Shown here one piece after another: positions 1-7,989 of a stretch of DNA of 64,000 bases. A model generated the notes under the pieces. That model searched no databases. It had not been told where the DNA came from and worked only from the letters and a program-made list of their open reading frames with translations. Source of the DNA: JBCBTD01 sp039818825 (lineage in GTDB: Bacteria; Pseudomonadota; Alphaproteobacteria; Geminicoccales; Geminicoccaceae); NCBI GenBank assembly GCA_039818825.1, contig JBCBTD010000005.1, positions 1 through 64,000 of the forward strand, written 5' to 3'. A program made the translations under genes and the position numbers. How positions within the stretch are numbered: position 1 is the stretch's first letter; every line of letters starts with the position of its first letter.

Positions 1-749
1 CCGGGGTAGGTTCTCTCAGGGATGGTCGATTCATAGAAGTAGGGTAGCGCCTCGACGAACGCGGCGATCTCGTCGCCACTGAAGCGGTAGAGGTCGATCC
101 CGGTGGCGGCGGCGAGCTGGACCGTTGCCGGCGTCGGCGCTCCCGCGACCTGGAAGTACGCGTCGAGCTCGCCGCTCGCGAGGCTCTCGGCACTCGCGGT
201 GTTGTCGAGTTCGACCGGTTCGAACTCTGCGACGTCGTTCATCGCCAGCAGCTCGCGGACGGCAACCTGCGTCCCTGACCCCGGCTGGCCGATGCCGACC
301 CGGCGCCCAGCCAGATCGGCCAGCGTTTCGATCGGCAGCCCCTTCTTCAGCACGAGTTGGAGATGCTCGGGGTAGAGATTGGCGATGACCCTGAGCTTTG
401 GATGGGGGGCGAACGGCTCCACGCCGTTGTAAGCCAGGTGGACGATGTCTGCCGACGCGAGGCCACTCTGCAACTCACCGGACTCGACACTCGCAACGTT
501 GGCGGCGGAAGCATGAGTGGCCTGAGCGATGGCGACCAGACCGGGTACGCCGCACGATCCGCCGTCCTCGCACGCCCGCGATCCGGGCGGGTTGGACACG
601 GCTCCGGCCAAGAGCCCGGCGATCGGGAAGTAGGTCCCGCCGACCGCTCCGCTACCGATCCGGAAGAACACCATTTCCTGAGCGCGCGCCAAGCCGCCCA
701 CCCCGAAACCGACGACCATTGCCGCCGCCGTGAACGTTCGTCGCTGCAT
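1..749 (-). CDS. TAXI-family TRAP transporter solute-binding protein (C-terminus cut by window edge)
   Basis: Reading the minus strand from ATG 749-747 gives an open frame of 249 codons that runs off the left edge without a stop. An AGGGGG ribosome-binding site lies about 5 nt upstream. The N-terminus (MQRRTFTAAAMVVGFG..ARAQ) is a signal peptide. The mature part begins FFRIGSGAVGGTYFPIAGLL, followed by a cysteine-containing loop (ACEDGGSCG) and the GRRVGIGQPGSGTQ stretch, all typical of TAXI receptors. These periplasmic proteins capture organic anions such as dicarboxylates or amino acids for a fused TRAP permease. No permease is visible in the window, so it may lie to the left. The substrate cannot be deduced. 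It follows an AEC carrier gene on the same strand, 94 nt away. Confidence 0.85.
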   Translation of the reverse strand, partial: MQRRTFTAAAMVVGFGVGGLARAQEMVFFRIGSGAVGGTYFPIAGLLAGAVSNPPGSRACEDGGSCGVPGLVAIAQATHASAANVASVESGELQSGLASADIVHLAYNGVEPFAPHPKLRVIANLYPEHLQLVLKKGLPIETLADLAGRRVGIGQPGSGTQVAVRELLAMNDVAEFEPVELDNTASAESLASGELDAYFQVAGAPTPATVQLAAATGIDLYRFSGDEIAAFVEALPYFYESTIPERTYP

Positions 750-843
750 CGCATCCCCCTGGTCGACGAGGCGTGCGTTGGGCACACCGCAAGAGCGCGC
801 GCACATTGCCGAGGCGGCCCGCCGACGGCAAGCGGGCAGCGGC

Positions 844-1785
844 TCATCCGTAGGCGCGAAGCGCCGCCGCGAACAAGAGTGGCACGGTGAACGCGGCCAT
901 CGACGTCTGGCTGGTGACCAGCGCCGCCATGTATTCGGCATCGGCGCCGAGCTGCTTGGCGAGCACGTAGGCGCCCGGCGCCGTCGGTCCGGCATGGTAG
1001 AGTACGACGGCCAACGCGGCGGGTGCCGCCATACCCATCGCCGACGCCAACCCGAGCGCCATGAGGGGCATCAAAGCCAGCTTCAGGCCTGCGGTGACCA
1101 GCAGCCCAGCCGGCGCCATGCGCACGGCGGGCAAGGTCAGGCCGGCACCGACACAAACCAACGCCAGACCCAACGCGCTGTCCGACAATAGCTTTGCCGC
1201 CGGGTCGAGCGGCCCCGGCAAGCCGATGTCGGTCAGATTGAGCACGAGCCCGACCGCGGTTGCGACGATGAAGGGATTGGAGGACAGCGCCCGGATCGTC
1301 GCCCAAACGGCCGTTGACGGCGCTGAGCCGTAGCGCATGCAGGCGACGACACCGATGACGTTCACCGCAGGCACGTAGATCATCGCGGCGATCGCCGTGA
1401 GCGCGGCCGCTTCGTCGCCCAAGAGGGCTTGGCTGGCGGCGAAGACGATGAAGATGTTGTTGCGTGTGAGTCCCATGATCGTCGACGGGAACCCGGGTCC
1501 GTGCAACCATCGGACTCTGGTCGGGGCAGCGGCCCGCAAGGCGAATGCCAGCGCGCAGATCAACGCGATCGGAACCAACACCGTCACCAGCAGCGGGACG
1601 ACGACGGCGGCCTCGAACTCGGCGCGGTTCATCGCCCGAATGATCAAAGGCGGTACCAGCACGAAGTAGACGACGCTCTCCAGCGCCGCGCGGCGGGTCG
1701 GATCGAGAAAGCCGATCAGCCGCAAGACGGCACCGAACGCGGTCAGGATCACCAGCGGCAAGATCGCCTGGACGATCTCCATCAT
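844..1785 (-). CDS. AEC (auxin efflux carrier) family transporter
   Basis: 313 residues if translation starts at ATG 1785; a second ATG follows at once and a longer frame opens upstream at 1857. I prefer 1785 because the protein then starts MMEIVQAILPLVILTAFG, the usual beginning of this family, whereas the extra 24 residues are polar and unconserved-looking. About ten hydrophobic segments are visible, with family-typical stretches such as GLTRNNIFIVFAASQ near the middle and the second repeat starting around LALVCVGAGLTL. AEC proteins are secondary carriers of the inner membrane for malate, malonate or other small anions; the substrate is not predictable. It lies between a broken ybjQ gene and the TAXI receptor, all on the minus strand. 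Confidence 0.85.
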   Translation of the reverse strand: MMEIVQAILPLVILTAFGAVLRLIGFLDPTRRAALESVVYFVLVPPLIIRAMNRAEFEAAVVVPLLVTVLVPIALICALAFALRAAAPTRVRWLHGPGFPSTIMGLTRNNIFIVFAASQALLGDEAAALTAIAAMIYVPAVNVIGVVACMRYGSAPSTAVWATIRALSSNPFIVATAVGLVLNLTDIGLPGPLDPAAKLLSDSALGLALVCVGAGLTLPAVRMAPAGLLVTAGLKLALMPLMALGLASAMGMAAPAALAVVLYHAGPTAPGAYVLAKQLGADAEYMAALVTSQTSMAAFTVPLLFAAALRAYG

Positions 1786-1894
1786 CGGCGATCGCGCCGC
1801 AGCAGAATCCTGCGGCGCGGCCGAGCGCCTGATCCATGAGTTCGAAGCGGCCGACACAACCCGGCTTGGGCATTGCCGGCGGAACGCGATGCCG

Positions 1895-2215
1895 TCATGC
1901 GTCGAGCCGAACCGCCGTGCCGGTTGCGATGACCATGATCATCCCGCGACCACCGATCGGTTCGACGTCCACGCGCAGGCCGAGCACCGCTTCGGCGCCG
2001 AATTCGACCGCGTGCTTCGGCAACTCGCCGATCGCAGTGTCGAGGGCTTCACGTGAGCTCTTCTCGTAGGCGCCGGCCCGGCCGCAGACGATCTCTCTGA
2101 TCTTCGCGAACACGTCGCGAACGACGTTGGCACCGATGATCGACTAGCCATGCACCACACCCAGATTGCTGGTGACGCGCTGGCGATCGATGCCATCGGT
2201 CGTCGTCACGATCAT
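1895..2215 (-). pseudogene. YbjQ/UPF0145-type heavy-metal-binding-domain gene interrupted by an in-frame TAG
   Basis: The minus-strand frame from ATG 2215 reads MIVTTTDGIDRQRVTSNLG, then VVHG, then a TAG stop (complement of 2144-2146, codon 24), then SIIGANVVRDVFAKIREIVC and on to IMVIATGTAVRLDA. Joined, this is 106 residues plus one interrupted codon, the normal length and order of the YbjQ family, where the interrupted position is usually Glu (GESIIGAN). A single GAG-to-TAG change would explain it. No frameshift is needed. An ATG at 2113 could still give a 72-residue fragment. Family members form pentameric or decameric barrels of uncertain function. It is either a recent pseudogene, a sequencing error, or a read-through stop; the first two are likelier. 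Confidence 0.8.
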
Positions 2216-2297
2216 GGGGGCCTCCGTTGCCCGATCGGGAGACGGTTGCTCTAACGTCGGTGCACCCTGACGGCAATGTCCGAAGCCTAGGAGGATC

Positions 2298-3917
2298 GTG
2301 CCCTTGACCGAACGCGTGGCCGACCGTTTCGCCCAACGGCTCGCTGCAGCCGGGATCCGCTACGCGTTCGGAATCCCGGGCGGCGAGGTCCTGACCCTGA
2401 TCGACGCGCTGGAGCAGGCCGGCATCAGCTACGTCGTCGTCACCCACGAAGCTGCTGCTGGGTTCATGGCCGAGGCGGTCTGGCAGCGCACCGGATCGCC
2501 CGGACTGCTGGTCGCGACGGTAGGCCCTGGGCTCACCAACGCCGTCAACGTGATCGCCAACGCGGCGCTGGACAGGGTGCCGCTGCTGGTGCTGGCGGGC
2601 GTCGTCGACGCCACCGAGCGCCTGACTTACACGCACCAGATCCTCGATCACGTTCGGCTGGTCGACCCACTGGTCAAAGGTAGCTTCACCCTGACGGCCG
2701 AAGCCGCCGATCTGGTCGCCGAGCGGGCTTTGGTGCTGGCGACCGATCCACGGCCCGGCCCCGTCCACGTCGACGTGCCGATCGAGGTCGCCGCCCAGCC
2801 GGCCATCGCCGAGCCGCGCCGCCGGCGACGGCCACCTATGGCCACCGCTCCGGCACCGGGACCGGCTCTCGACCGGGCGCGGCAAGCGCTGGCCGCCGCC
2901 GAGCGTCCGTTGGTGATCGCCGGGTTCGACGCGGTCGAGGACGATGCTGGCGCGGCACTCCAAAGGTTCGCGGCGACACTCCGCGCACCCGTCATCCAGA
3001 CCTACAAGGCGAAGGGCCTGTTGGCGGAGGACGACGACTGGGCACTGGCTCCGGCAGCCCTGTCACCGGTCGCCGATGCGCTCCTGCTGCCGGTCGTCGG
3101 CGCCGCCGACGCCATCGTCCTCGCCGGCTATGACGCCGTCGAAATGCGAAGCGGCTGGCGGGAGCCCTGGGACCCGGATCGTGTCACCGTCATCGATGTC
3201 GGGCCGGTGCCGAACGACCACTTTCTGCATCAAGCCACGCTGAACGTCGTCGCCGACGTCGGCGCCACCCTCGATGCCTTGGCGGCAGACGTCGTCGGCC
3301 GGTCTTCGTGGACGGTGGCGGCAGTCAGGGCCTTGCGGGACGACGTGCGCTCGGCGTTCGGCCCGGACGAGGCCTGGGGTCCGGCAGCGGTCGTCGACGT
3401 TGCCCGTGGTGTGCTGCCACGCGAGACGATCGCCACCACGGACGCCGGCGCGCACCGCATCCTCTTCAGCCAGGTCTGGGAGAGCTTCACGCCCCGGACC
3501 CTGCTGCAGTCCAACGGCCTCTGCACCATGGGCGGTGCGTTGCCGCTGGCAATCGGCGCCAAGTTGGTGGAACCCGACCGGCCGGTGGTGGCGTTCCTGG
3601 GCGACGGCGGGCTTTTGATGGGGCTCGGCGAACTCGCCACCTGTGCCGCACGCGGCCTGGCCGTCGTGGTGGTCGTGTTCGTCGACCGGTCTCTCGCGCT
3701 CATCGAAAAGAAGCAGCGCGAGCGGCAGTTGGCACCCACGGGCATCGGTGTCGCGGCGGTCGACCTCGGGGCAGCGGCTCGGGCGCTGGGCGGCCACGGC
3801 GTAACGGTCCGTGACCGCGACTCGCTGACAGTGGCGCTCCGCGAGGCGCTGGTCGCCCCCTGTTTCACGGTGGTCGCCGCGGAGATCCCCGATCGCAGCT
3901 ACGACGGTCGGATCTGA
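2298..3917 (+). CDS. Thiamine-diphosphate-dependent enzyme (acetolactate-synthase-like) with altered Mg motif
   Basis: 539 residues from GTG 2298, preceded by a good AGGAGGA site at 2289-2295. Layout is that of the acetolactate synthase/benzoylformate decarboxylase superfamily: an N-terminal Pyr domain with the catalytic Glu51 (THEAAAGF), a central Rossmann-like domain, and a C-terminal PP domain with GDGG at 435-438. In this superfamily the GDG motif ends about 25 residues later in an Asn that coordinates Mg; here the stretch reads VVVFVDRSLALI, with Val462 (codon GTC) where related proteins have Asn (VFND). Such proteins decarboxylate or ligate 2-keto acids. The altered residue makes activity uncertain, and the substrate is unknown. 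It is divergent from the broken ybjQ gene. Confidence 0.75.
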   Translation: MPLTERVADRFAQRLAAAGIRYAFGIPGGEVLTLIDALEQAGISYVVVTHEAAAGFMAEAVWQRTGSPGLLVATVGPGLTNAVNVIANAALDRVPLLVLAGVVDATERLTYTHQILDHVRLVDPLVKGSFTLTAEAADLVAERALVLATDPRPGPVHVDVPIEVAAQPAIAEPRRRRRPPMATAPAPGPALDRARQALAAAERPLVIAGFDAVEDDAGAALQRFAATLRAPVIQTYKAKGLLAEDDDWALAPAALSPVADALLLPVVGAADAIVLAGYDAVEMRSGWREPWDPDRVTVIDVGPVPNDHFLHQATLNVVADVGATLDALAADVVGRSSWTVAAVRALRDDVRSAFGPDEAWGPAAVVDVARGVLPRETIATTDAGAHRILFSQVWESFTPRTLLQSNGLCTMGGALPLAIGAKLVEPDRPVVAFLGDGGLLMGLGELATCAARGLAVVVVVFVDRSLALIEKKQRERQLAPTGIGVAAVDLGAAARALGGHGVTVRDRDSLTVALREALVAPCFTVVAAEIPDRSYDGRI

Positions 3918-4045
3918 ACGGCTCCGCCTCGCGCGCCGAAGACCTCCATCCCGACCAGCCGCGGGATGAGGCCGGATGGGCCGCGACCATTCGCCCGCCC
4001 CACTTCGCTGACGACGGCGCGTCGTTCCTGGGTTACCCTGAGGCC

Positions 4046-4699
4046 ATGTTACCAAATCTTCTTCCTTACGACGGTGAAGCATTTCTGGTCCCGTCGGCGG
4101 TTGCCGAACCCGATGACGTGTTCGCCCGGCTCGCCAGTACGGTCGTGTGGCGCCAGGAAACAGCCTCGATCATGGGACGTGCCGTACCGTTGCCACGGCT
4201 GACCGCTTGGTACGGCGAAAGCGCCTATCAATACAGTGGCATCAGCAATGCGCCACAGCCGTGGCTGCCTGATCTGGCAGCCGTCAGGCACGTCGTCGAA
4301 GCATTGAGCGGCGTCACGTTCAATTGTGTGCTGTTGAACTTCTACCGCGACGGCCGCGACAGCGTCGCTTGGCATCGTGACGCCGAACCGGCACTCGGGC
4401 CGGACCCCGTGATCGCCAGTGTTTCGCTCGGTGCCACGCGCCGATTCGCGTTCCGCCACCGGCATCGCAAAGATGCGCGGATCGCCTTGGAGTTGGCTTC
4501 TGGCTCGTGCTTGGTCATGGGCAATGGTTGCCAGCGGAACTGGCTTCATACGCTTCCCAAGACCCGCCGGCCCGTCGGGCCGCGCATCAACCTGACCTAC
4601 CGTCGGATCGACCAACCGGCGGAAGCTACCTCACCAGCGCGGAGCAACAGTTTTCGTGGAGCTCAAAACACCTTGCACAACCGTTCACAGACGGTTTAG
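4046..4699 (+). CDS. alkB: AlkB-like alpha-ketoglutarate/Fe(II)-dependent dioxygenase
   Basis: 217 residues. The iron triad is visible as His110-x-Asp112 (AWHRDAEPALG) and His168 (NWLHTLPK), and the 2-oxoglutarate-binding arginines as GPRINLTYRR with Arg180 and Arg186. The upstream NFYRDGRDSVAWH stretch and the SVSLGATRRFAFRH strand are also family hallmarks. Compared with E. coli AlkB the length and the RLTAWYGESAYQYSG segment fit the ALKBH2/ALKBH3-like bacterial subgroup, which removes alkyl groups from DNA or RNA bases by oxidative demethylation. The last 27 residues or so extend past the conserved core and look unstructured. The gene ends 7 nt before a LysR gene, so the two may be co-transcribed. 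Confidence 0.9.
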   Translation: MLPNLLPYDGEAFLVPSAVAEPDDVFARLASTVVWRQETASIMGRAVPLPRLTAWYGESAYQYSGISNAPQPWLPDLAAVRHVVEALSGVTFNCVLLNFYRDGRDSVAWHRDAEPALGPDPVIASVSLGATRRFAFRHRHRKDARIALELASGSCLVMGNGCQRNWLHTLPKTRRPVGPRINLTYRRIDQPAEATSPARSNSFRGAQNTLHNRSQTV

Positions 4700-4706
4700 T
4701 TAAGAC

Positions 4707-5675
4707 GTGGATATCAAGGACCTGTACACGTTCGTTGCGATCGCCGAGCATGGCAGTTTTTTGGCTGCCAGCCGGGCACTTGGTCTGTCTCCAGCAGCGG
4801 TCAGCCTGCACGTCAAGACGATCGAGGACAGCCTAGGTGAGATCCTCTTCGACCGCTCCGTCCGTCCTCCCGTTCTGACCGACGCCGGCCGACGCGCCCT
4901 GCTCCGGGCGCGGCGCGCGCTGGAGGCGTGGGAGGAACTGTCCGCGCGCCAGCCACCGGACGTCAGCGGCATTCTCGAGATCGGCGCCGTGCCAACGGCC
5001 ATCGCCGGACTGTTGGCCGACGGTCTCGCGCAGATGCGGCGAACCAGTCCGCAACTCAAAGTTCACCTCAGCACCGGCTATTCGGACGAGCTTGCGGAAC
5101 GGGTCACACGTGGGACCCTCGACGCGGCAGTGATGATGCCGCCGGTCACCGTTCCGCTCGGCCTGGCCTTCGACGAGGTGGTCGTGGAACCATTCCACGT
5201 GGTCGCCGCGGCGTCGGCCAAAGGGCGGACCGACCTCGACCTCTTGCGCAGCCAGCCCTACATCCGTTTCCGTCGACAGGCGTGGATATCGCGGCTGATC
5301 GAGGGAGAGCTCGAGCGGCGAAAAATCCGGCTCGAGGCCGCCATGGAGATCGACACCCTGAGCGGCGTCCTCGCACTGGTCGAAGCGGGCCTCGGCGTCT
5401 CGATCCTGCCGCTCGGACAGATCGGGGTGCATCACGCCACGGCCATCCGTGCCATACCGTTCGGCAACCCGCCGGCCACGCGCACGCTCGGACTGCTTCA
5501 TCGTCCCGACCATCCGCGCGCACCGCAGCTCTTGGAGCTGAAAGCCGCCTTGGCGGCAATCGTCAGCACAACCAGGGCCTCAAACGACGCTGACCCAGAG
5601 CCCGTGCAAGAACCCCATGGTGACGGCAAAACCCAGCAGAAACAACAAGTTGACGCCAACGACGATCGTCCGTAA
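4707..5675 (+). CDS. LysR-family transcriptional regulator with antisense-overlapping tail
   Basis: 322 residues from GTG 4707. The N-terminal winged helix-turn-helix is typical (MDIKDLYTFVAIAEHGSF, then ASRALGLSPAAVSLHVKTIE), followed by a two-lobe effector-binding domain. The last 35 residues, from about STTRASNDADPEP, are polar, Gln-rich and unlike a LysR domain. They coincide with the stretch (5580-5675) that encodes the C-terminus of the opposing membrane protein, so this tail is probably a read-through extension after loss of an older stop. The target is unknown; the convergent transporter and shikimate-dehydrogenase-like genes are candidates by proximity only. Confidence 0.88.
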   Translation: MDIKDLYTFVAIAEHGSFLAASRALGLSPAAVSLHVKTIEDSLGEILFDRSVRPPVLTDAGRRALLRARRALEAWEELSARQPPDVSGILEIGAVPTAIAGLLADGLAQMRRTSPQLKVHLSTGYSDELAERVTRGTLDAAVMMPPVTVPLGLAFDEVVVEPFHVVAAASAKGRTDLDLLRSQPYIRFRRQAWISRLIEGELERRKIRLEAAMEIDTLSGVLALVEAGLGVSILPLGQIGVHHATAIRAIPFGNPPATRTLGLLHRPDHPRAPQLLELKAALAAIVSTTRASNDADPEPVQEPHGDGKTQQKQQVDANDDRP

Positions 5676-6953
5676 CGGCACGTCGAAGAAGCCGGCGGCC
5701 GCAACCACCGACAGGGATGCGTAAGACACCATCGCCCCAGCGGTCCAGGCGAACAGCACGATCTGCACCTGCACGAGATCGGGCAACGTCGAATCGAGCG
5801 GCGCCATCACCGCGAACAACACCGTGCCTGCAACGATCGGGTGCAGGCCGGCGACGGCCATCACAGGCCCCAGCAACAAAAGCGCCGTCGGCACCGCCAT
5901 TGGCGGCCACGACGTCAGTGCGAGGCCAGCGACCAGCGCTGCGGGGAGTCCGGAGACGTCGAGCAGGCGGCCGATCAGGACGGCTGCGGCGAAGATCACC
6001 AGTTCGTCGCCCATCCGCGGCAGGTCGTCGACGACCCGTGCCACCGCCGCCGCAGGGCGAGCGGTGCGCAGCGCCCAAAGTCTGAGAAGGCAGAGCGGCG
6101 GCAGCGCCAGCGCAACCACTTGCAACGTCGACAGCGGTGCGATGCTGGCCAGCACGACGACCAAGGTGACCGCGACGGCGACGGGCGTGCCCAGACTGCG
6201 AAAGGCCATCAGGGCGGGCAGTGCGGCAAGCACCCCAGCCCAACGGCGGTCAACGTAGAGCGCAGCGCCGAGGCCGAGGGCAGCAAGCGGGAGACCCGCC
6301 AGGACGGCCGCCGCCAGCGTCACGTCGGGCTTCTGCGTCAGGACGAAGCCCATGCCGACCGTGAAGGGCGACCACAAGACCACCAGGGCGAAGCCGCGCA
6401 TCGCCGCGCGCACCAATTCGCGGCGCAGCGTCGGATCGGTTTGGCGCACCACGAACGGCCGGATGATCGGCAGCGCGCCGATGATCATCACGCTGGCGAC
6501 GATGTGGCTGCCGATCGTCAGGCCGGCGATGCGCCGCCCCGGCTCCAGCCCGTCGAACGCCGCCTTGGCCGCCTCCGTCTCCGGGCTCTGGGCCAGGGTT
6601 TCGCGGATCATGAACAGTGCGGGCAGAAACAGCACGAAAACCTGCGTGCGCTCGGCAGCCACGAGCAGCGCGGCGGCGTCGCCGTAGAGCAGCCAGAGTG
6701 CGGCGGCTGCGGCCAAGCCCACGGACGCGAGCGTCCGGGTGATCGGCTTCGCTGAGGGAATGGCCAGCGCCAAAAACAAGAGCAACGCTGCGTCCCGCAC
6801 CATCGGGGCGCCCGGGACAGTGACGAACAACGTCACGATGCCGCTCGACCACAGCCCGAGAGCCAACGCCAGCTTCGTCCTGCGCACGACGCGGGATGGC
6901 GGCCGCCAGCGGCCGGCGACGGCCAGGTCCGAGCCAGGACTAGGATCGCTCAT
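5580..6953 (-). CDS. Polytopic membrane protein, probable secondary transporter
   Basis: 457 residues beginning MSDPSPGSDLAVAGRW, with about a dozen hydrophobic segments and few charged residues after residue 30. Features such as paired half-molecules, a re-entrant-looking GSHIVASVMIIGALPIIRP segment and VLWSPFTVGMGF suggest an ion-transporter-superfamily (ArsB/CitM/SLC13-like) fold, but I do not recognise a specific family. It starts 24 nt after the stop of the shikimate-dehydrogenase-like gene on the same strand, so the two are probably one operon, perhaps uptake and oxidation of a cyclic hydroxy acid. Its last 96 nt overlap the tail of the convergent LysR gene. Confidence 0.7.
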   Translation of the reverse strand: MSDPSPGSDLAVAGRWRPPSRVVRRTKLALALGLWSSGIVTLFVTVPGAPMVRDAALLLFLALAIPSAKPITRTLASVGLAAAAALWLLYGDAAALLVAAERTQVFVLFLPALFMIRETLAQSPETEAAKAAFDGLEPGRRIAGLTIGSHIVASVMIIGALPIIRPFVVRQTDPTLRRELVRAAMRGFALVVLWSPFTVGMGFVLTQKPDVTLAAAVLAGLPLAALGLGAALYVDRRWAGVLAALPALMAFRSLGTPVAVAVTLVVVLASIAPLSTLQVVALALPPLCLLRLWALRTARPAAAVARVVDDLPRMGDELVIFAAAVLIGRLLDVSGLPAALVAGLALTSWPPMAVPTALLLLGPVMAVAGLHPIVAGTVLFAVMAPLDSTLPDLVQVQIVLFAWTAGAMVSYASLSVVAAAGFFDVPLRTIVVGVNLLFLLGFAVTMGFLHGLWVSVV

Positions 6954-6977
6954 CCGACGATCGAGACGAACGGCACG

Positions 6978-7799
6978 TCAAGCCACGACGGGAAATGCCC
7001 GCAGGAACCGGCCCATCAGCGGCACCTGTTGGTCGAGCATGTGCCGGCCGTAGTGGATCGTACAGCCACGGGCCTCGGCGGCCACCAACAGCGCCGTCCG
7101 TTCGGGCTTCATCACGATGTCGGCGACGACGACACCTGGACCCAAGCAATCCACCTCGAACGGCAATCCGTCGCCGGCCTGAAGGCCCAGCGACGTGGCG
7201 TTCACCACCAGATCGAATCCCCTCGGGTCGTTGTCGCCGAACCGAATCGGCACCTGCGGATAGGCGGCGCGGACCCGGGCGATCAGCGCTTCGGCCTTAC
7301 CGGAGTCACGATTGGCGACGACCAGTTCGCCGACCCGCGCTTCAGCCAGTGCGCAGGTGATCGCCTTGCCCGCTCCGCCGGCTCCGACCACCAGCACTCG
7401 GCGGTCGATCACCTCGCGGCCGAGTTCGCGCAGACCAGCAACGAAACCCAGACCGTCGAAGTTCTCTGCCGTCAGTCGACCGTCCGATTCGCGGCGGACG
7501 ATGTTGGCGGCGCCGACCAACTCCGCCTGCGGGCCGACCTCGTCGACGAAGGCCAGAATCTCTTCCTTGTGGGGAATCGTCACGAGGATGCCGAACAGGT
7601 TGGCCAGCGATCGGAATCCCGCAACCGCGCGACCGATCTCACCCACCGGCACGTGCAGTGGCACCAGCACCGCATCGATGCCGCGGGCGCGGAACAGCGG
7701 GTTGAACACCTCGCAGGCGCGCACGTGGGTGATGGGGTCGGCAATGACCCCGTAGAGCCTGGTCCGCCCGGTGATCGGGATCGTCGTCGGTTCGCTCAT
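6978..7799 (-). CDS. Shikimate/quinate dehydrogenase-like oxidoreductase
   Basis: 273 residues, the usual AroE length. The N-terminal substrate domain holds the catalytic Lys in VTIPHKEEILAF and the paired Asp in ENFDGLGF. The C-terminal half has an NAD(P) loop VLVVGAGGAGKAI and the ATSLGLQAGDGLPF signature. Canonical AroE reduces 3-dehydroshikimate in the aromatic pathway. However, the substrate-binding Ser-x-Ser segment near the N-terminus is replaced by DPITHVRACEVFNPLF, as in catabolic paralogues (YdiB/Ael1/RifI types), so a role in quinate or another hydroxy acid is more likely. It precedes a membrane transporter gene by 24 nt. Confidence 0.8.
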   Translation of the reverse strand: MSEPTTIPITGRTRLYGVIADPITHVRACEVFNPLFRARGIDAVLVPLHVPVGEIGRAVAGFRSLANLFGILVTIPHKEEILAFVDEVGPQAELVGAANIVRRESDGRLTAENFDGLGFVAGLRELGREVIDRRVLVVGAGGAGKAITCALAEARVGELVVANRDSGKAEALIARVRAAYPQVPIRFGDNDPRGFDLVVNATSLGLQAGDGLPFEVDCLGPGVVVADIVMKPERTALLVAAEARGCTIHYGRHMLDQQVPLMGRFLRAFPVVA

Positions 7800-7989
7800 C
7801 CTGCCCTCGACACCGGTCGCTGGCCCTTCCTAGACCATCGCCTGCGAGCGCAGAACTGCCCATGCGGCACACCGGATCGGCACCGCCCCGCGAACCGATC
7901 ACCGATGGCCTCGACGCTAGACAGCCTCTCGCTGCCCGAGCCCGCGGGCCAGGCAACAGCCTTGTCGGCAGCGCCAAGGCAAGCGCAGA

